A stretch of DNA of 64,000 nt from Atherinomorus stipes (GCA_023101725.1 JALJCO010013744.1:744001-808000); one strand, 5' to 3'; shown: positions 1 through 14,075, numbered from the stretch's first letter. Notes: generated by a model not told the origin, from the letters alone. Numbers and translations: made by a program.

Positions 1-3000
1 ATTATTCTTGGTCTTAATTTAGTTACTCAAACCCTGGCCTGTAATTAATATAATGAATTCAGAGAAAACCACAACTCATCCACTATTCGTTGAGCGGAGA
101 TGTTCAGGGTCATCGGTCTGATTCAGCCTGATAAAATTTCTAGCTCAAAATGCTGGCGGCATAGTCCAGATCATCCTTATCACAGTCTGGGTTTACAGCT
201 ATCAGTGTGAGAGCCACATTTACTGTCTTCTGACTCACGTTTCTGAAAGTTAAACCTCATAAAAACACCATGCAGCCCTGACTTCTGGCTAATTCTAAGA
301 GAAGAGGAAGCTTTTGGAAGAGGATGCAGGAGTTTTGCTGCTGTATTGCTTCTTGTTGTCAATAATCCTCTGGGATATTAGATATACTTTAGGAAAGGAA
401 GTTCTCATATTTACAAGTTCCTAAAATAGCCCCGTCACCCAGCACTCTCAGTATATCAGTGTCCTGTCTGAAGCGGGGGCCCCGGAGAAGTTTCCCACAC
501 GTGTCACAGGCCGATGTCATGACAAGAGAGCCGGGAAGGGAGGAAGAGGGCCAGGGAGTGGGAGGGAGGCAAAGATTAGCTTGAAGGAGGGGGAAAGAAA
601 ATAATGAGCGAGCTTACAAACTCATGACAGAAAGACAGGGGTTACGACAAAAGGCTTGGATGGCGTTTCAACTGATGGTGACACGGGGATGTGTAGCGCA
701 GGAAAACGAGCACAGATGGACGGAAGCACTCCGCGGTGTAGAGGTGCTAAAGGTGAAGCAACTGTCTGTGAAAATGACCCCGATGTTTCCCCTGGTTGAG
801 ATCAGCAGTTATGCAATGGAAATACAAAGCACCCAGAACTTTGTCTTTCATCTCTTTTGATAAATGAGAGCCAAAGCCAGGGCCATAATCCCTACCTGTG
901 ACTTGGCATGGTACTTGTTTACCTGTTTGAACGTGCTAGCTGCATACTGTACATTTTAACATGTCACAGGGTTCTGAGCTCAGCTTACAGAAGTCCTACT
1001 GGCTCATGTCCTTCCACGACAGTTGTCTCTGATGCTTGCAGTCTGTCTATGCAGCGAGCGCGTGGATGGTATCCAATCCAACACATTCTCAGTTTGCTAC
1101 ATTTTGATGATGCAACATTTAGCTGTTATGTCGCATACTCGCAATGAACCTTATCTAAAGCCTTAGATTTAGGAAAATAACACTTACACTGGATTAAAAA
1201 CAAAAACACAATAACCTTGCTCTAAAATTGTTTTAGTTCCAATTTATGAGTAGTAAGGGTATTAACCCATATTTGACCTTATTCTCCAAATATTTTCATT
1301 TAAAAGCCCAGGTTTACTTTGAATAAATCAAACTTGTACTGATGTAGCTGTGTATTTTAAAAAAAAAATCTAATTAACAATCTTCTTTTGCAATCGGAAG
1401 AAAAACCAACAAGAAAAATAATTATCCTTCAATGTTTCAACTAATTTTCTATGTAAGAAAAAATAGAACATGACCTTAGCTGGTCTTGAAATGGTTGGGC
1501 CAAAATAAACTGATCTGAATCATAAGAAAACAAGGGGGAGCTTGGCCTTTCGCTGCAGATGTGTCTGCTTTAGCTGCAGTCACACTGCTGCTGTTTATGA
1601 TCAGATGGAACGCCTGCAATCATCGCTCTTTAAAGAGCGTCTTCTTATCAGTGACTTTGATAACTGAGATTAAAAAGTGATGCAAAGAAGTCTCACTGAG
1701 GGTTTTTGCTTTAATTTTTAAGGACTAAATTTTTACTGCATTTGATGGCTGATTTAGTCTTTTTCTTTATAGACTGTCCTGTGTTCTAGTCCTGATGGAA
1801 TAAGTGACGTGATAAAAGATGCTACAGGGATACCTCAGGTAGCAGGAAAGAAGAAATGTGCCCATTGAAGGGCATCCATCCAGAACAGAGCAGTGGTTGG
1901 TAGAGGAGTCTGTGTACACCTCAGTGTCTCGCTGCTCCATGGGAACTGGGAACGTATGGCAGCTGTTTCCCTGGAGACCTGGACTAACAGGTCCTGCTCT
2001 CTAATTATCTTCGCCCACCTACTCAAGTCAGCAGCTAGGCAGGGAGCATGCCTGTGCTCAAGACCCTTTGCACAGGAAAAAAAAAAGAGTATTTCTTTTT
2101 TTTATCACGCATTGCTACTTTGTTCTGAAATAAATGATCCATGACGGATGCATAGGGGTAAAAGGGTAACCACTGAAGACGTTGAAACTGTGCTGGAAGT
2201 GACACAGAAACATGACATCCATTGCTTGCATAAAGCTATGATGATATGGAGCCTGTGGAAAAAACTGTGCTGATTCTCTGCACTGTTTGATAGATCTCAG
2301 GTTAATAACACAGACTAGCAGGCCCTGAATATGTAAGTGATATAGCATCTGCTTATTAAGCCACAGCAAGGCTCCTCTGTTCAAGATTGTCAGCATGCTA
2401 CATGCAGTGAGGCAACCCTGTTCACTTTCATTAAAGCGTGAGCATAAAGAGCTACAGGCCTCCGAATCGCCCTTGACACCAAAAAGAACAGCACGCTATG
2501 ACTGTACTGTCTAACCCAGCACTGCCAGCGGCTTAACTGTCTTTTATGACAGTTGACGTGAGTGACTCATGCACCCAGAGCCCTGGAATGAGAAGTTTGA
2601 CTTATGCCCCCCCTCCCCCAGAGTGTCAGTTATATGTCCTTCATGATGCACAGTCCAGTGGAGAACAAAAGCTGCTTTGTGTCGCTGCAGCGTCCGCTTC
2701 AGTTTGCTCATACGTTTTTGATATTGGGATCTTGTTTTTGGAGGCCAGCCATGGATGGAGTACACAGTCTGGGATGTTATCATGAAAATAATAAGCACCT
2801 ATCATCAGCCACTAGGTGAAATCAAATGGAGGCACTATTTTGATAATATAAGAGTGAAGTTCTAATAAGTTCAGGCGCCAAAAATGTCAGCACTGACTGG
2901 ATCAACAACGCAACCTCCCTGACTTGTGCAGATCGGTCGTGTTTGTCCAGTTTGAATTTTGTTAGCTACAGTAGATTTACAGGCAGGTTCCTCTACATAC

Positions 3001-3803
3001 AGCTCAGACCTGGCTTTCTGTCCAGCTACACACCCCAGAGGAACATTAAGAAATGAGTGCTGGAAGGAAATTTGCTATTATGTAACGCAATACCTGGAAT
3101 TCTCTGCTATTCCTATATACCCTTTCCTTTTGGACAATGAGACAATACAAGCACACACTGATGGTCGGCATAAAACACATCAGCCACTGGATATTGCTCT
3201 TGAACTTCTTTTACTTTGTGGAATCTTTGGAATCTCAGACAGACTTTCTCCAAGTCTGAACGTGCTCAATGTCTTTATAGCTGATAGCACTGGGTAATTA
3301 TAGCAAATGCATCTTGTATCACAACCTCTGGGACCTTATTGGGTCAGGACACCCTTTTGTAGAAAAAAGACCACATCGCCACAAGTTGGTTGTATCCTCT
3401 TGCAACATGTAGAAAATAAAATTTGATTTCGGAAATGAAACAATTGAAGCTTTAAACAGTCTTCCTTCCAAATATGACCTGGCAGGTCATCTGTCCATGG
3501 AGGCCAAAATAACCTGATTACAGTCTAAGGATATACATCTAGTGATCGTGAGAACAACTACAACTGTTCCCTAATGCATCATTTCCTAGTGCTGTTTCAA
3601 ACAGCACTACTGAAGTTTGGTAAATCTTAATACTTTGGCGCCCCTGAATGAAAGCTATTTTGGCATCTTCCGTCCTGTCTCTTCTCTGAGTTCTCTCCAG
3701 CTGCAGGGAAACGCTGGCTACTGGACTGTGCATGATGAGTGTCAGTGTACCATTAAAACGAGTCAGAAGCAGAGTTTTAAGGTCAGAAACGTGTTAGATG
3801 TTG
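1..3803. other. Intergenic DNA, no supported gene
   Basis: Several short frames occur on both strands but none shows a recognisable domain or exon structure. A 16-base perfect palindrome (CGCTCTTTAAAGAGCG) lies at 1624-1639. Confidence 0.5.
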
Positions 3804-3805
3804 CT

Positions 3806-5293
3806 TTAAAGGGACAGTGTGGAAGAATTACATCTGTGGTGGTGAAGGTAGGCATAGAAATGGTTTCAAATGTCAAGAGCACAGATGTGAATGGACGGTG
3901 GCCATCAGTTGCCAAAATTTGCCAACATGTTTCCATCTCTGAGTTTAGTGGCCACAGGGGCAATGACGATGAGCTGTTGCAGTTTTTTGTTGTTTACAGT
4001 TTTTTTCCTCTGTTATGGCACAGATGGGTGGGTATGAGGGGTGAGGCTTAGGTAAATTCTTCTCGTCTCCAGATCTGGCATTTGCAGCTACAATGTCCAC
4101 AGAGACTATGGGCAGGGTCACACTTGGCACAATTGGTTTAATCCAGTTTCAACTCACCAGGCACCAAAAGTTGAGTAGAAATGGCCTCCAGTCACACTTG
4201 CAAAGTTGGAAACGTGCCAGAGTGCCTCCAGGTCATGTGACGTAGGTGACAGCGCCTGCTTCACTCCAGTCCAGAGGGTGGCACTAATAGCGTTGTTTGA
4301 CATCCACCCAAACATGCTGATGAAGCTTTGTACCTGATTGTACAACTGCCTGATGGTGAGCTTGTGTAGCTGCTGAGCTCAACAAGAGCTGCTTATCACG
4401 CTTTTCAAGACATGTTGTTTCTTCTCTTCTTCGCGTTTTTGAGCGGGGACAGGGCTTCTACATAGGTGGTGTCATTACATCTTCATCAAGTGGGTGAATA
4501 ACGCAATCAATCTGTGCCAGCAATCATTACAGACCACCTCCTGAGGTGGGCCTGGGCATCATGCCGCAGCCATCAGTCACAGTGAAGTTTAAACATGAAG
4601 CACGTAACCCCCCCACTGTTTGTACCCAGGATATACTGTAACTGTACCAAGTGTGACCGGCCCCTGTGGCAGCTGCCAGGCCAGGTGGAACACTTATGCT
4701 GTGCAGACCAAACGCGATTTGGGTGTTAAAAAAGCGCCTGACGCTCAAAGTTGGACGCTGGGTCGCTCAAAATCTCCAGATGTGCCGCACCCGATGCACA
4801 AAACGTGGTGCAAACTCTTCAATGCCTCTTGGTTGCGCGGCGGCCATTGACTTTGCAGGTAAACCTGATGCCCTTAACACCTAAATTGCGAGTTGGGCTG
4901 AACACACCATTATACAGGGGGCAACTCTGGTCCTCGAGGCCCGGCATCCTGCAGGTATCAGGAATTTCTAAGATCTGCAAATTAAGTCTGAGTCAGGTGT
5001 GTTGCAGCAGGGAAACGCCTAACACCTGTAGGATGGTGGGCCTTGAAGAGCAAAGTACAGTGAACCCTAATGGCGTCCATCAAAGTCAGGAGTGCAGTTT
5101 TTAAAGGCCAAAGATGGGCACAAAGGGTTCTCGCAAAACTCACTTCACACAGGGTTTTGTCAATTCAGTGACACTGTAGTAAAAATGGCGACACAAATAT
5201 GGCAGCTGCCAGACATGTGCGTCCAGTTTTTAATGATGTATTACATTTTTCTGTCATTAACCTTTTTAATTTTGTTACACATTTCACCTTTAA
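3806..5293 (+). mobile_element. Decayed MITE related to 12247-12792, with insertions
   Basis: The left end TTTAAAGGGACAGTGTGGAAG and the right end TTACACATTTCACCTTTAA bracket two blocks shared with the 12.2 kb element. One is GTGGCCATCAGTTGCCAAAA near 3899 (GTGGCCGTCAGTGGCCAAAA near 12361). The other is AAAAATGGCGACACAAATAT near 5181 (AAAAATGGTGGAACAAATAT near 12599). About 1 kb of extra sequence lies between them, including the unit at 4922-5056. Confidence 0.45.
4922..5056. mobile_element. Short inverted-repeat element, 135 bp
   Basis: CTCTGGTCCTCGAGGCCCGG and the following CATCCTGCAGGT pair with ACCTGTAGGATGGTGGGCC and TTGAAGAGCAAAG at the other end. Half-copies occur at about 23990-24046 and 55038-55098. 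Confidence 0.65.
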
Positions 5294-8200
5294 GTGTGGT
5301 TAACCCTGTGTTAAGAGACAGGATTTTTTTTTCCCCTTTCTTTTTTTCTGTTTTTGATTGATGCATACAGTTTCACCATGAAGGGATGACGGGTACAATC
5401 CAAAGGGAGAGATACAGGAAGTGAAGGTTTACCTGATATTACACATTATTTAAATTCCATCCATCCATCTTCTATACCTGCTTATTGCAATGCAAGGTCT
5501 TTAAATACCAATACTGGCTAAAATTTCCACCTAAATGTCACTTAAAACATAGTTAGCAGATATTTGTTTGCCTGTTTGCTACTTTGTAAGTCAAACATTG
5601 TCCACTGTAACACTTTTGTTAACTCTCTTGTTTTTGAAGTGTGTAGTTGCATTTGCAAACATCTTGGTTCACTGTGCAAATGCTCTGAAATTCACAGCAA
5701 TTTACAAATTCTGGAGAGTAATACAGTTGGGAGGAGGTAGAGTTTTGTATAAATTTATAAATTACACAAAAGTTTATAGGAATGAATGGACTTTTGGTTT
5801 ACTCACATACAAATACATGAATATGTGGAAGCAAGGCATAAACGAAACAAAAAGAAAAACTTGTGTTTTAGTAAATTATATTCTTATTACCAACTGAATC
5901 TAACTGTAGATGATACACAAACGCTTGAAAGTGCTGAAACATCCATTCCTCCACCCTTCCTGCCTCCTAATGAGGATTTTGAGGCTTGTTAAAGGAAGCA
6001 CTTGAGAATGTCTGCTCTGGTGCTGAAAATGCTCGTACCAGTCGTAATTCGCTCCTGCAGCTTATTGAGGCACCTTTGTACAGGATGCAGTTAAGTGTCA
6101 TATTTAAGAATATGACACATAATGTGGCTGTTTTCACTGGAAGACTTGTTTATTGTATTGTGTACCTCAGCCATGTTTGAGGAACAAAAGCAGGCTTTAA
6201 AGTATTCTACAAGACCGAAATCTCAGTTCTAATTTTCGGGAACATTAACTTTAATAAACTGTTACCTTAGCATTAGTAAGAAATTATATTACATGATCAA
6301 CACATGAAAGGGTAGCAACGGGGAAAAAAATTGATTAAAATGTTAAGATGGTTGAAGCTGAAAAGCACCAAACCATGCTGCTCAGCATTTCCCTAAAACC
6401 ACTTGCATTTCCCTAATGAGATTTTGGATTCTTTTCTCCTGAATATTTGAGAGTGAAGCAATTTAGGGTTTACAATTTGGGAGCCTGAAGGCAAATTCTG
6501 ACAAGCCTTAAATTGCTTGGGAAGTAATTTCCTTTTGAACTATGTCATAAATTCTAATGATGTTAACAGGCTTAACTGGGATTTTCTTAACTATAGGTTT
6601 GTTGTTTAATATATACCACAAGAATTCACTGCTTTCCCACCGAATGGCTCACAGCATTAATGTGAATATGGCACGAGGCTTTTTACAACTGCGGTGTAGC
6701 AGTGAAAAGCTTTGGGTCAATAACATCCATCCTACCTTCGTCATATCAACCCGTGAAAACATATTTATACTCTTGTATACTCACTAATATTTAAAACTCT
6801 CCCCAGTTTTAACTTGTACCTTACTTTATTTGGCATTATATACCTGTTGTCTTTACAAGTTTCATTTTTAGTTTTGTAAAATTTTCAAGAGTGATTAATT
6901 ATATATGGCCTAACCTTGTAAATTTTAATGCTCAACCAAAATGTCTATTTCAGGAGTGTGCTTGTCAGGCTGTCTGAAGTGAGTCTAGGTTAAACGTGAC
7001 AAAGACCTTGACATGGGCCTTCCTGTTCCTCTCTGGACTGGAGACCAGTAAGAGCTCCTTAGTCCTCTGTGATCCCTCGTTTTGAAAGTTGAAAACAAAA
7101 AGATGAAATTAAGACTGTGGACTGTGTTTGTTTGGGGTTTCAGATCACAACTATGTTCTGCTTCATCTTGCAGAACATAAGAGAAATTGAAAGCAGTTTA
7201 TGCAGAAGAGTATGTCCATGTGAGCAGCATCTTAAGCTACACTTGAATCTCAGTCTAGTACAGAAAAGGCTGGAAGAAGTTGGCCGTGTTGTTCGGAGCC
7301 AACAGCATTTCCTGCATCTCCTTCGGTGGTGCATCCGCTCTTCATCCCAGAGAACACTGAGACAATAGAACAGATGGAGGAAGAGCACTGTCCGTGCGTC
7401 TGGTTAAATGCATTGAAAAGACATTTTTAGCACATCTCCCACTGACAGAGAGGCCTAAAACAACATTTGAGTGGAGTCGTGCCACTTTTCATGTTCCACT
7501 ACCAGAAAGTGAGAATTTATTTCTTTATAGCAAAGTGTTACGTTGATGGTAATTCTCTTTTCAACCCCACCCCTAACTCCTTCCATTGTTTGAGTAACAG
7601 AGGTCATTTAATGTGAGGATCTGTCATGTTACATAATGTCATGATTTAGACTCAATGGAAAACCTATGTGGATGTTCCTCATATCACAGTGTCTCTCCAT
7701 GAAAATCCCCGTTATTTAAAAGAATGGTCTGGGTTCTTGTTGACATGGGATTGTATCATCAGTTTATTGCCAATAATAGATGGTATTCAGAACAGTTTTG
7801 AGAAGCATGAAGGTTAAAACTGCAGTGCTATGACCAGGATTAGCAACTACAACATTGGAGTTTCAGGTCAACTTCTATGACTTTATGGCATTAAATGTAG
7901 AACTTTGTTTTGATTGAGCAGTATAGAGGCCACACAGCCAGTCACATGTGAGCATATAGGCTTGTACCAATATGTACGGAGAGGAGGGCAGATGTTACAC
8001 TGCAAATAAAGACAGCAGACAGTGGTGAAGAGAGTGTGGGAGTGCCTCGTGTTGTGTAATGTAAGTGACACCTAAAAGTTAAGATGCGTTTAGCTGCAGT
8101 TTGAAGATACGCGTACGATAAAGGAACAAAATTATAAGATTTCTCATAAAAACATTGAATGCGCAAGGGTTTTCAACACATAAACCATAAATTTTTGCAA

Positions 8201-8514
8201 AGTTAAGGTCAAATATAAGGCTGAAAAAGATTTTAAATTAAGCGCCATTTGGAAGCCAAAAGAGCCGAACTGCCCATCACTAATTGGCGGTCGTGGTCCT
8301 TTCAACCTTAAAAATATGCATTCCTGACTCGTTTTGATGGCACACGGATATTCATTATGCACATTTCTTGAGCCATCACTGCCAAGCAGAGTCTCAAGGG
8401 TGAGAAACCACACTATCCGGACGTAGCATGATGTTCCAGCAGAGTATTGGCTGTGCACTGCGTCACATGCTAGCAAACAGATATGAACACATTGGGCGTT
8501 TTGAATGCACATCA
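5294..8514. other. Intergenic DNA, no supported gene
   Basis: AT-rich. Frames at 5568-5897 and 7117-7388 have no recognisable homology. A small fragment of a common repeat (CCATCCATCCATCTTCTATAC) lies at 5458-5478. Confidence 0.45.
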
Positions 8515-8670
8515 TGGCGAATTTGGCAAAGAAATGCAAAAAATATTATTGGAGGAAGAGAGGAAAAGAAAAGAAGAGACAGAACAAGGGATGAGACAAG
8601 AGCCAAGGTAAGACTGTCTTTTACTGGCTGGAGTGAGTTTCCTGCAGGTAGGATGCAAGATGGATGCTAG
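8515..8670 (+). pseudogene. Possible relic of a captured/transposon-borne coding exon
   Basis: The + strand frame read through 8547-8670 contains a Lys/Arg-rich stretch followed by TRAKVRLSFTGWSEF. This resembles the RxxxxxAFxRWxxL pattern of a fish-specific family of uncharacterised, often repeat-associated proteins. A donor-like AAG|GTAAGA is at 8606-8612. The frame is short and broken; the call rests on my pattern recognition alone. Confidence 0.25.
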
Positions 8671-11600
8671 TTTAGCCGTCGATAGCGGGTGCGTCACTGA
8701 GAAAATTGTAAAAGTTCTGATGTGTGTCTTTAGAATATCTTAAAACAGCAAAAGCAATAAAACACTGTTTGTGGTCTTGTGTAGTTGTTTCCAACAATGT
8801 TTATTATTTATGCTAAATGCTAAAATGGCACACGTTAGCACATACAAGCATATCAACAATTGACCGAATCTGTCAGGAAAACTAACTTTTTGCAGGAGGA
8901 GCGTGGTGGTTTTAGCTTTTAGCTGGAAACTAGAGCTTCAGTTCTCCATCAGTAAGGATGACTGAAAGGTTAAGTTCTGAAAATATTATGAATAAAGAGT
9001 ACACTTTAGCTAAAAGTAATGTGTCTTTGCTGCTGACTCTCATTTACAGCGATCAGCTTTCCTGCTGGTATTCCTGCCAGCCCCCAAACTGGGCAGAGTG
9101 CTGACAGCAATCTGCTGCAGGAATTACTCTGATTATAGGTAAGTGCTTTACACAAAAGCACTTTAAAGAACCAAACTGACCCTTTAACATAACGCTGTCA
9201 ACCACTGTTTGCTTCCAGATGTAGATATCCATCACGTTTAGCAGAAATGGACTTTTAAAGATTTACTATTCAATAAAGCCCCAAATTATAACTAATAACA
9301 GTTAATCTTAAACTGCAGATTAAAGTGCTGATGTTTAGGAGGCTCGGCTAAATGCTAATAGCTTTTTAGTCTCAAAACGAGCCGCCATGTTGTGTCGTCA
9401 GCGACATACAGAGTTGCGGTCCGCCTATTGAGTTATATGTATAATCTAAGCCGTGGAAAACATGAAAGATGGCTCCAGAACAGCGAGATTGGAACTGGTT
9501 TGTGTGCTGGGATCATAAGCCAGATCAGTAAAGTGTGATAATGCTGAGGAGTTTGGGGAAATCACATTTTACAAGCTAGAACCGGAGTAGAACTGTAGCC
9601 AGCTGCCTATAGTCTGTCTCCCAGCCTCAGCTCCGCTGGTTCGGCTAAAAGCCTGCAAGACCACACTGAGGAAACTCAGAACAGTAAGGAGAGACCCGGA
9701 ACAACACAAGCAGACCAACAACTAATGAGCTGCACCTGTTTGACAGAGCCAGGCGTGACAGAAACGATGCATTCTATCCCTGCATTAGCTTGCAGCTAAT
9801 GGCTACTCGTGAGCTAGCCGCGGTAAATAATTAGCCTTTAAAAAAATGACCGGAGATGTCCTCATATAACCGAGCTGCAGCTGTCTGTCGATCAGTAGCT
9901 GTATGACCGATGTGATGAAGCAATGATGGTTGAAAAAGAATATTCCAAAGGACATTTTGCAGTTTCATTGTGTTAGAAGTCTCAACACCTTGGTGGCTGC
10001 AGCTCCAGTAAACAGATGCTGTAGACAGGTGAGACGTGCAGACGGACTCATGCTGCTGTCTTCTGTTTCTCGGCAAGTTAAACTCTGACCTGCTTCTTTG
10101 TCCTCTTCAAAATAAAATTCTAAATCTGTAGGAAACCTAAATAAACTAACGCTGTACTTACGAGTTTTTAACCATTGACTCTCAATACAATTTGAAGGCT
10201 GAGTCGTTATGGTTTGTCTGTAAAACTGGAAAAGGAACTTGAAAACCACAAAGAAGCCATTGACTTCAATGTTAAATAAGCTGCGAAGACTCACTGGCAG
10301 ACGTCACATCCGGTTCCGGCTCACAGCGCCACAGTCCGGTCAGATGTGCTGAAATGCAGTGATGTTTTCTTATAACTCATCTATGCAGCTGCGCTTGTTT
10401 CTGTTACATAGATCATCATGAAGAACATTTTGGTTGATAAAACATGGCAAGCTTTGATTTATGTTAATCATGTCCTTTTAGTTCATAAGTTATAAATCGT
10501 GAGAGCTTGATTTTGAAATGGAGAGAAAAATAATCTTTCAGAGGTGACCATGTACTTGTACACAATAAGAACTGTAAAAACTGATAAAACCTGCAAAAGC
10601 TTTACTGAATCTAATTATCTAATCTATGTTCTTTTTATCTCCTTTGTTTTTTGGCACAAGATGTTTATTTTCAGCATTTAGATAATTTTATCAGTTTCCC
10701 TGGAAACAAAATACAACTACCTGTTGATGCTTTTATAAGAAGGAGGTTATGAGGAGACATGAGAGAGTACGCAGATTTAGGTTTGGCTGGGTTACAGTGC
10801 AGTGCTCAGCAGTGCTTTCTTTTCCCAATTTACACCACTCGCCCGTGATTCACTACCTTGTGGTGTTTTCAATTTACTCAAATCTGAAATTGCAGAAGTG
10901 AAACCGAGCATGCATGCATTTTGTCTGCTTGAGACTGCCACAGCATTTTGTCTTATGATCTGAGGATTCTGCAAATTAGAACAATCTGTGAGGGCACTGA
11001 GCACATGGCAAGAACTGCCTCCTAAAATGCCTCCAATTAAACGCAAATGCTGCCGTTGCTTTGATTAAAAACGTTTTCTGCTCAACATGTTTCATCATCT
11101 GTGGGGAAGATTTTTTTTTTTTTAACTGAAACAATGGCTTTGGCAATGGTTGAACTCTTACTTTGTTTTTAAAAAGCAGGTGCTTGACTCCTATGGCCTG
11201 TTAAGAGTCAACCCTAATGAAAAGACAGGAGCACATATTGAGAGCAGATGTGAATGCACTGTAGTAGAAAACCCTTCATGAACAAAAAGAGGTGACCAGA
11301 AAAACATTGTTGTATGAATGTGGTTCATTGTGCTGGCCCATGTGTGTTTGATGGAGATGGTTGTGCTCACATTGAAGGTGGGTATGACTCACTTCATCCA
11401 TTAGATCAGTGGCTGAGGTTTGGACAGCAGCCTTCCCCTGATACCACCGCCACTTACAAACCTTCCCAAACAGCCATCTGCTCAACATTTCTGCCTTTAA
11501 ATCTTGCGAGAGAATTAAAATACAGCGAATGTAACACTTTGCTGTCCAAGGAGCAGTCACTGCTCTGCTCTGCATGGCAGCAGTCGCACCGCTGTGGGCC

Positions 11601-12246
11601 AACTTTCCTTCAGCAAACGAGGCATGTGTGCCCTCCTTCTCTGGAAATAGCTTTATTTGCTGTATTGTCCCTTGTGAGATCACTGCATCACAGATGCTTG
11701 ATACCCTAAAGGGGGACAGGATGTTATGGGTCATTGTGAAGCGCAGAATCTCTGCATTCATTTTAATAAGAAGCAGCTTTCATTAAATATATAGTCCTGG
11801 TTTGGTTCTTTTACCACACAACAACTCTGTATCAAACCATTTTTACATTGAATTGCACCAAAATCTAACAAGATTACCAGTATAAGGCTCTTGACAGTGA
11901 AAAAGTGTATGTTAATTCCTCTTTAAAAGGGTCTTGTAAACACCCTGCTCCGAATAAAAATGATCATTCCAAATTAAAATGAATTCTGAATAAAGTGGTG
12001 GGTTTATTTAATTCTGAATTGAATTAAAAAACATGTAACTGTGGCCAATGTACGCTCTCTCGCTTGATTGGTCTAGACCACCTGCCACTCAACACTCTCC
12101 CAGCATTTTGCTTTTTTGCTAATACGTTCATGGCTACAACATTTACTCTTTTTTTACCTTGTACATGAATTAAAAAGTTATGACTAGGATGGGATTGTTA
12201 TATTATTTCATGAAGTTATTGTTGGTGTTTTTTTAAAAAAGTGTGT
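8671..12246. other. Intergenic DNA, no supported gene
   Basis: The stretch at about 9353-10320 has repeat-like character (GAGCCGCCATGTTGTGTCG at the left, GTCACATCCGGTTCCGGCTC at the right), but no matching termini could be defined. Frames at 11276-11786 overlap on both strands without a recognisable product. Confidence 0.4.
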
Positions 12247-12792
12247 TTAAAGGTACAGTATGTAAGATTTACTGACATCTAGTGGTAAAGATGGGTATTT
12301 GAAAGAAAACACGTTTTCTTTCGAATGACTTCATATTCCAAGCACTGTTGTGGATATATGGTGGCCGTCAGTGGCCAAAATTCTCCCAGAAATGAAGATG
12401 TTTTCATCTGTGAGTGGATCCAGTGGTGTCAGGTGTACTATGACTGTACTATGAGTAACTACTTTTAATGTCTTTTAAGGCATTACTTATCCCAAACAGT
12501 GCTCTAACTCCCATTAAACAAAGCTGGTACAGCAGTTTTAAAGTTCAGAGGATTCTCATGTCACACACATTATTTTGTCCATTCAGGGACACCGTATTAA
12601 AAATGGTGGAACAAATATGGCAGCCTCCATGTGTGCACCACTCAGTAAGTAGATATAAATTACTCATTCTAAGAAAATAAACATGTGTAATTGCTGCCCT
12701 AGAATAGCTGTTACATCAATATAAACAGTTTTGAATTATATCACATTTTTCTGCCATTGACCTTTGATTTTTTTACATACTGTACCTTTAAA
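12247..12792 (+). mobile_element. MITE, about 545 bp
   Basis: Terminal inverted repeats TTTAAAGGTACAGTATGTAA and TTACATACTGTACCTTTAAA. No coding capacity. A decayed relative is at 3806-5293. Confidence 0.8.
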
Positions 12793-13867
12793 CATTAGAG
12801 TGTAGCTAACATAACTCCTCTTGAGAACTCAAAGTTGTCTCAATGTGTGGGGCTTTTTATTCTTTCATTTCAAATCCAACTTACATATTTATGCTTACTT
12901 TTGAGTAATGTTTGAGCATCTAAATCATCTGGAGAAGTTCAGGAATGAAAATCTACTCAGTTGGGATACAGAATGCATCCCGGCCTGCATTACATTAGAG
13001 GCTCTTAGAACATCTGCTGGATTTTAGGAATCTCCTTTTTCTTTGTCTTCTGGGGGTTGAATCGTCTACTATTTGCAGTGGATATAAATGTGCTTTAAGC
13101 TGGACATAATGGCAGTAAAAATAAGGAAATTGCACAATTCCTGTAATCTGCATGACGGATGTTTTTTGTTTAGTACCTTTTCCATGACTTGTCTTGGAAC
13201 TGCTTGAGCTGCGTTATAATGTTGCTTTAATACCAAAAGAAAAGTGTTTTAAATTAGTTTTTCATGTCCACATTGCAATAAAAGAAATATTTAAATGCCC
13301 TAATTATGTCAGAATAAAGTGGAATGATATTTGACTGATAAACTGTAACCTTTAAAGCACTGATGATAAAACTGCTGCTTCGTACAGTAACAAGGAGTTA
13401 ATTGGCTTGTCCGTCATGTGTACATGTATTGTCTTTTTTTTTTTTGTTTTTTTTTAATTAAACATGCTTATGTTTGGTGTAAAAACTTAACAAAAACTGA
13501 AAGGTTGAAAGGAATAGGAAGAAAGGAAGGGGGGGAGAAAACGGGAGGAAAAAAGGAAGGAGGGGAAAAATTTTCGTTGTGTAAATTTCCTTTCAAGTTC
13601 TCATTAACTACTACCAAGTTTTGACAAGTAATCCATTTAACTGAATTGCACTACTCAGGCAGAAAAGGTGTCATGTAATACATTTAATAGTATCAATCAG
13701 TTACTAAAGCTGTTTTGACTTGGAACTCATGTTTCTACTTGCCTCAGTTGCCCTTTTGCAACAGTAGATTTTCAGCCTAATATCAATGCTCTGGCATGCT
13801 TACACCGTGGAATTTGCAGTTTTGTTCACGGAAGATGAGGAATAGAAGACAAAGATTCTGATATTTA
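12793..13867. other. Intergenic DNA with a purine tract
   Basis: A 70-base purine-rich tract (GGAAGAAAGGAAGG, GGGAGAAAACGGGAGG and similar) lies at about 13500-13572 on the + strand. Nothing else is recognised. Confidence 0.5.
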
Positions 13868-14075
13868 TTTTATTTAACTTTCATTTACACAGGTAGTCCC
13901 ACTGAGGTACAGTCTCATTTATGAAGGAGACCTGTTAATTTTTCCTACATGTCTTTGGATAGTGGGAGAAAGCCGGAGAAACCTGGAGAGAATCCTCACA
14001 TATGCAAACTACAAGCAGAAAAGCCATCGCTCAAACTCTTCTCCAACTGGGGCTCAAACCAGTCACCTTTTGTGA
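13868..14075. repeat. Fragment of a common teleost interspersed repeat
   Basis: The blocks CCTACATGTCTTTGGATAGT, GGGAGAAAGCCGGAGAAACC and GAGAATCCTCACATATGCAA, followed by CTGGGGCTCAAACCAG, recall the same kind of repeat as 48975-49302. Confidence 0.5.

Noticed and set aside
2959..3297. 112-codon open frame
   Set aside because: No similarity or splice context; AT-rich intergenic composition.
11276..11761. 161-codon frame on the - strand with a 131-codon frame opposite
   Set aside because: Long frames facing each other on both strands with no domain on either point to chance absence of stops.
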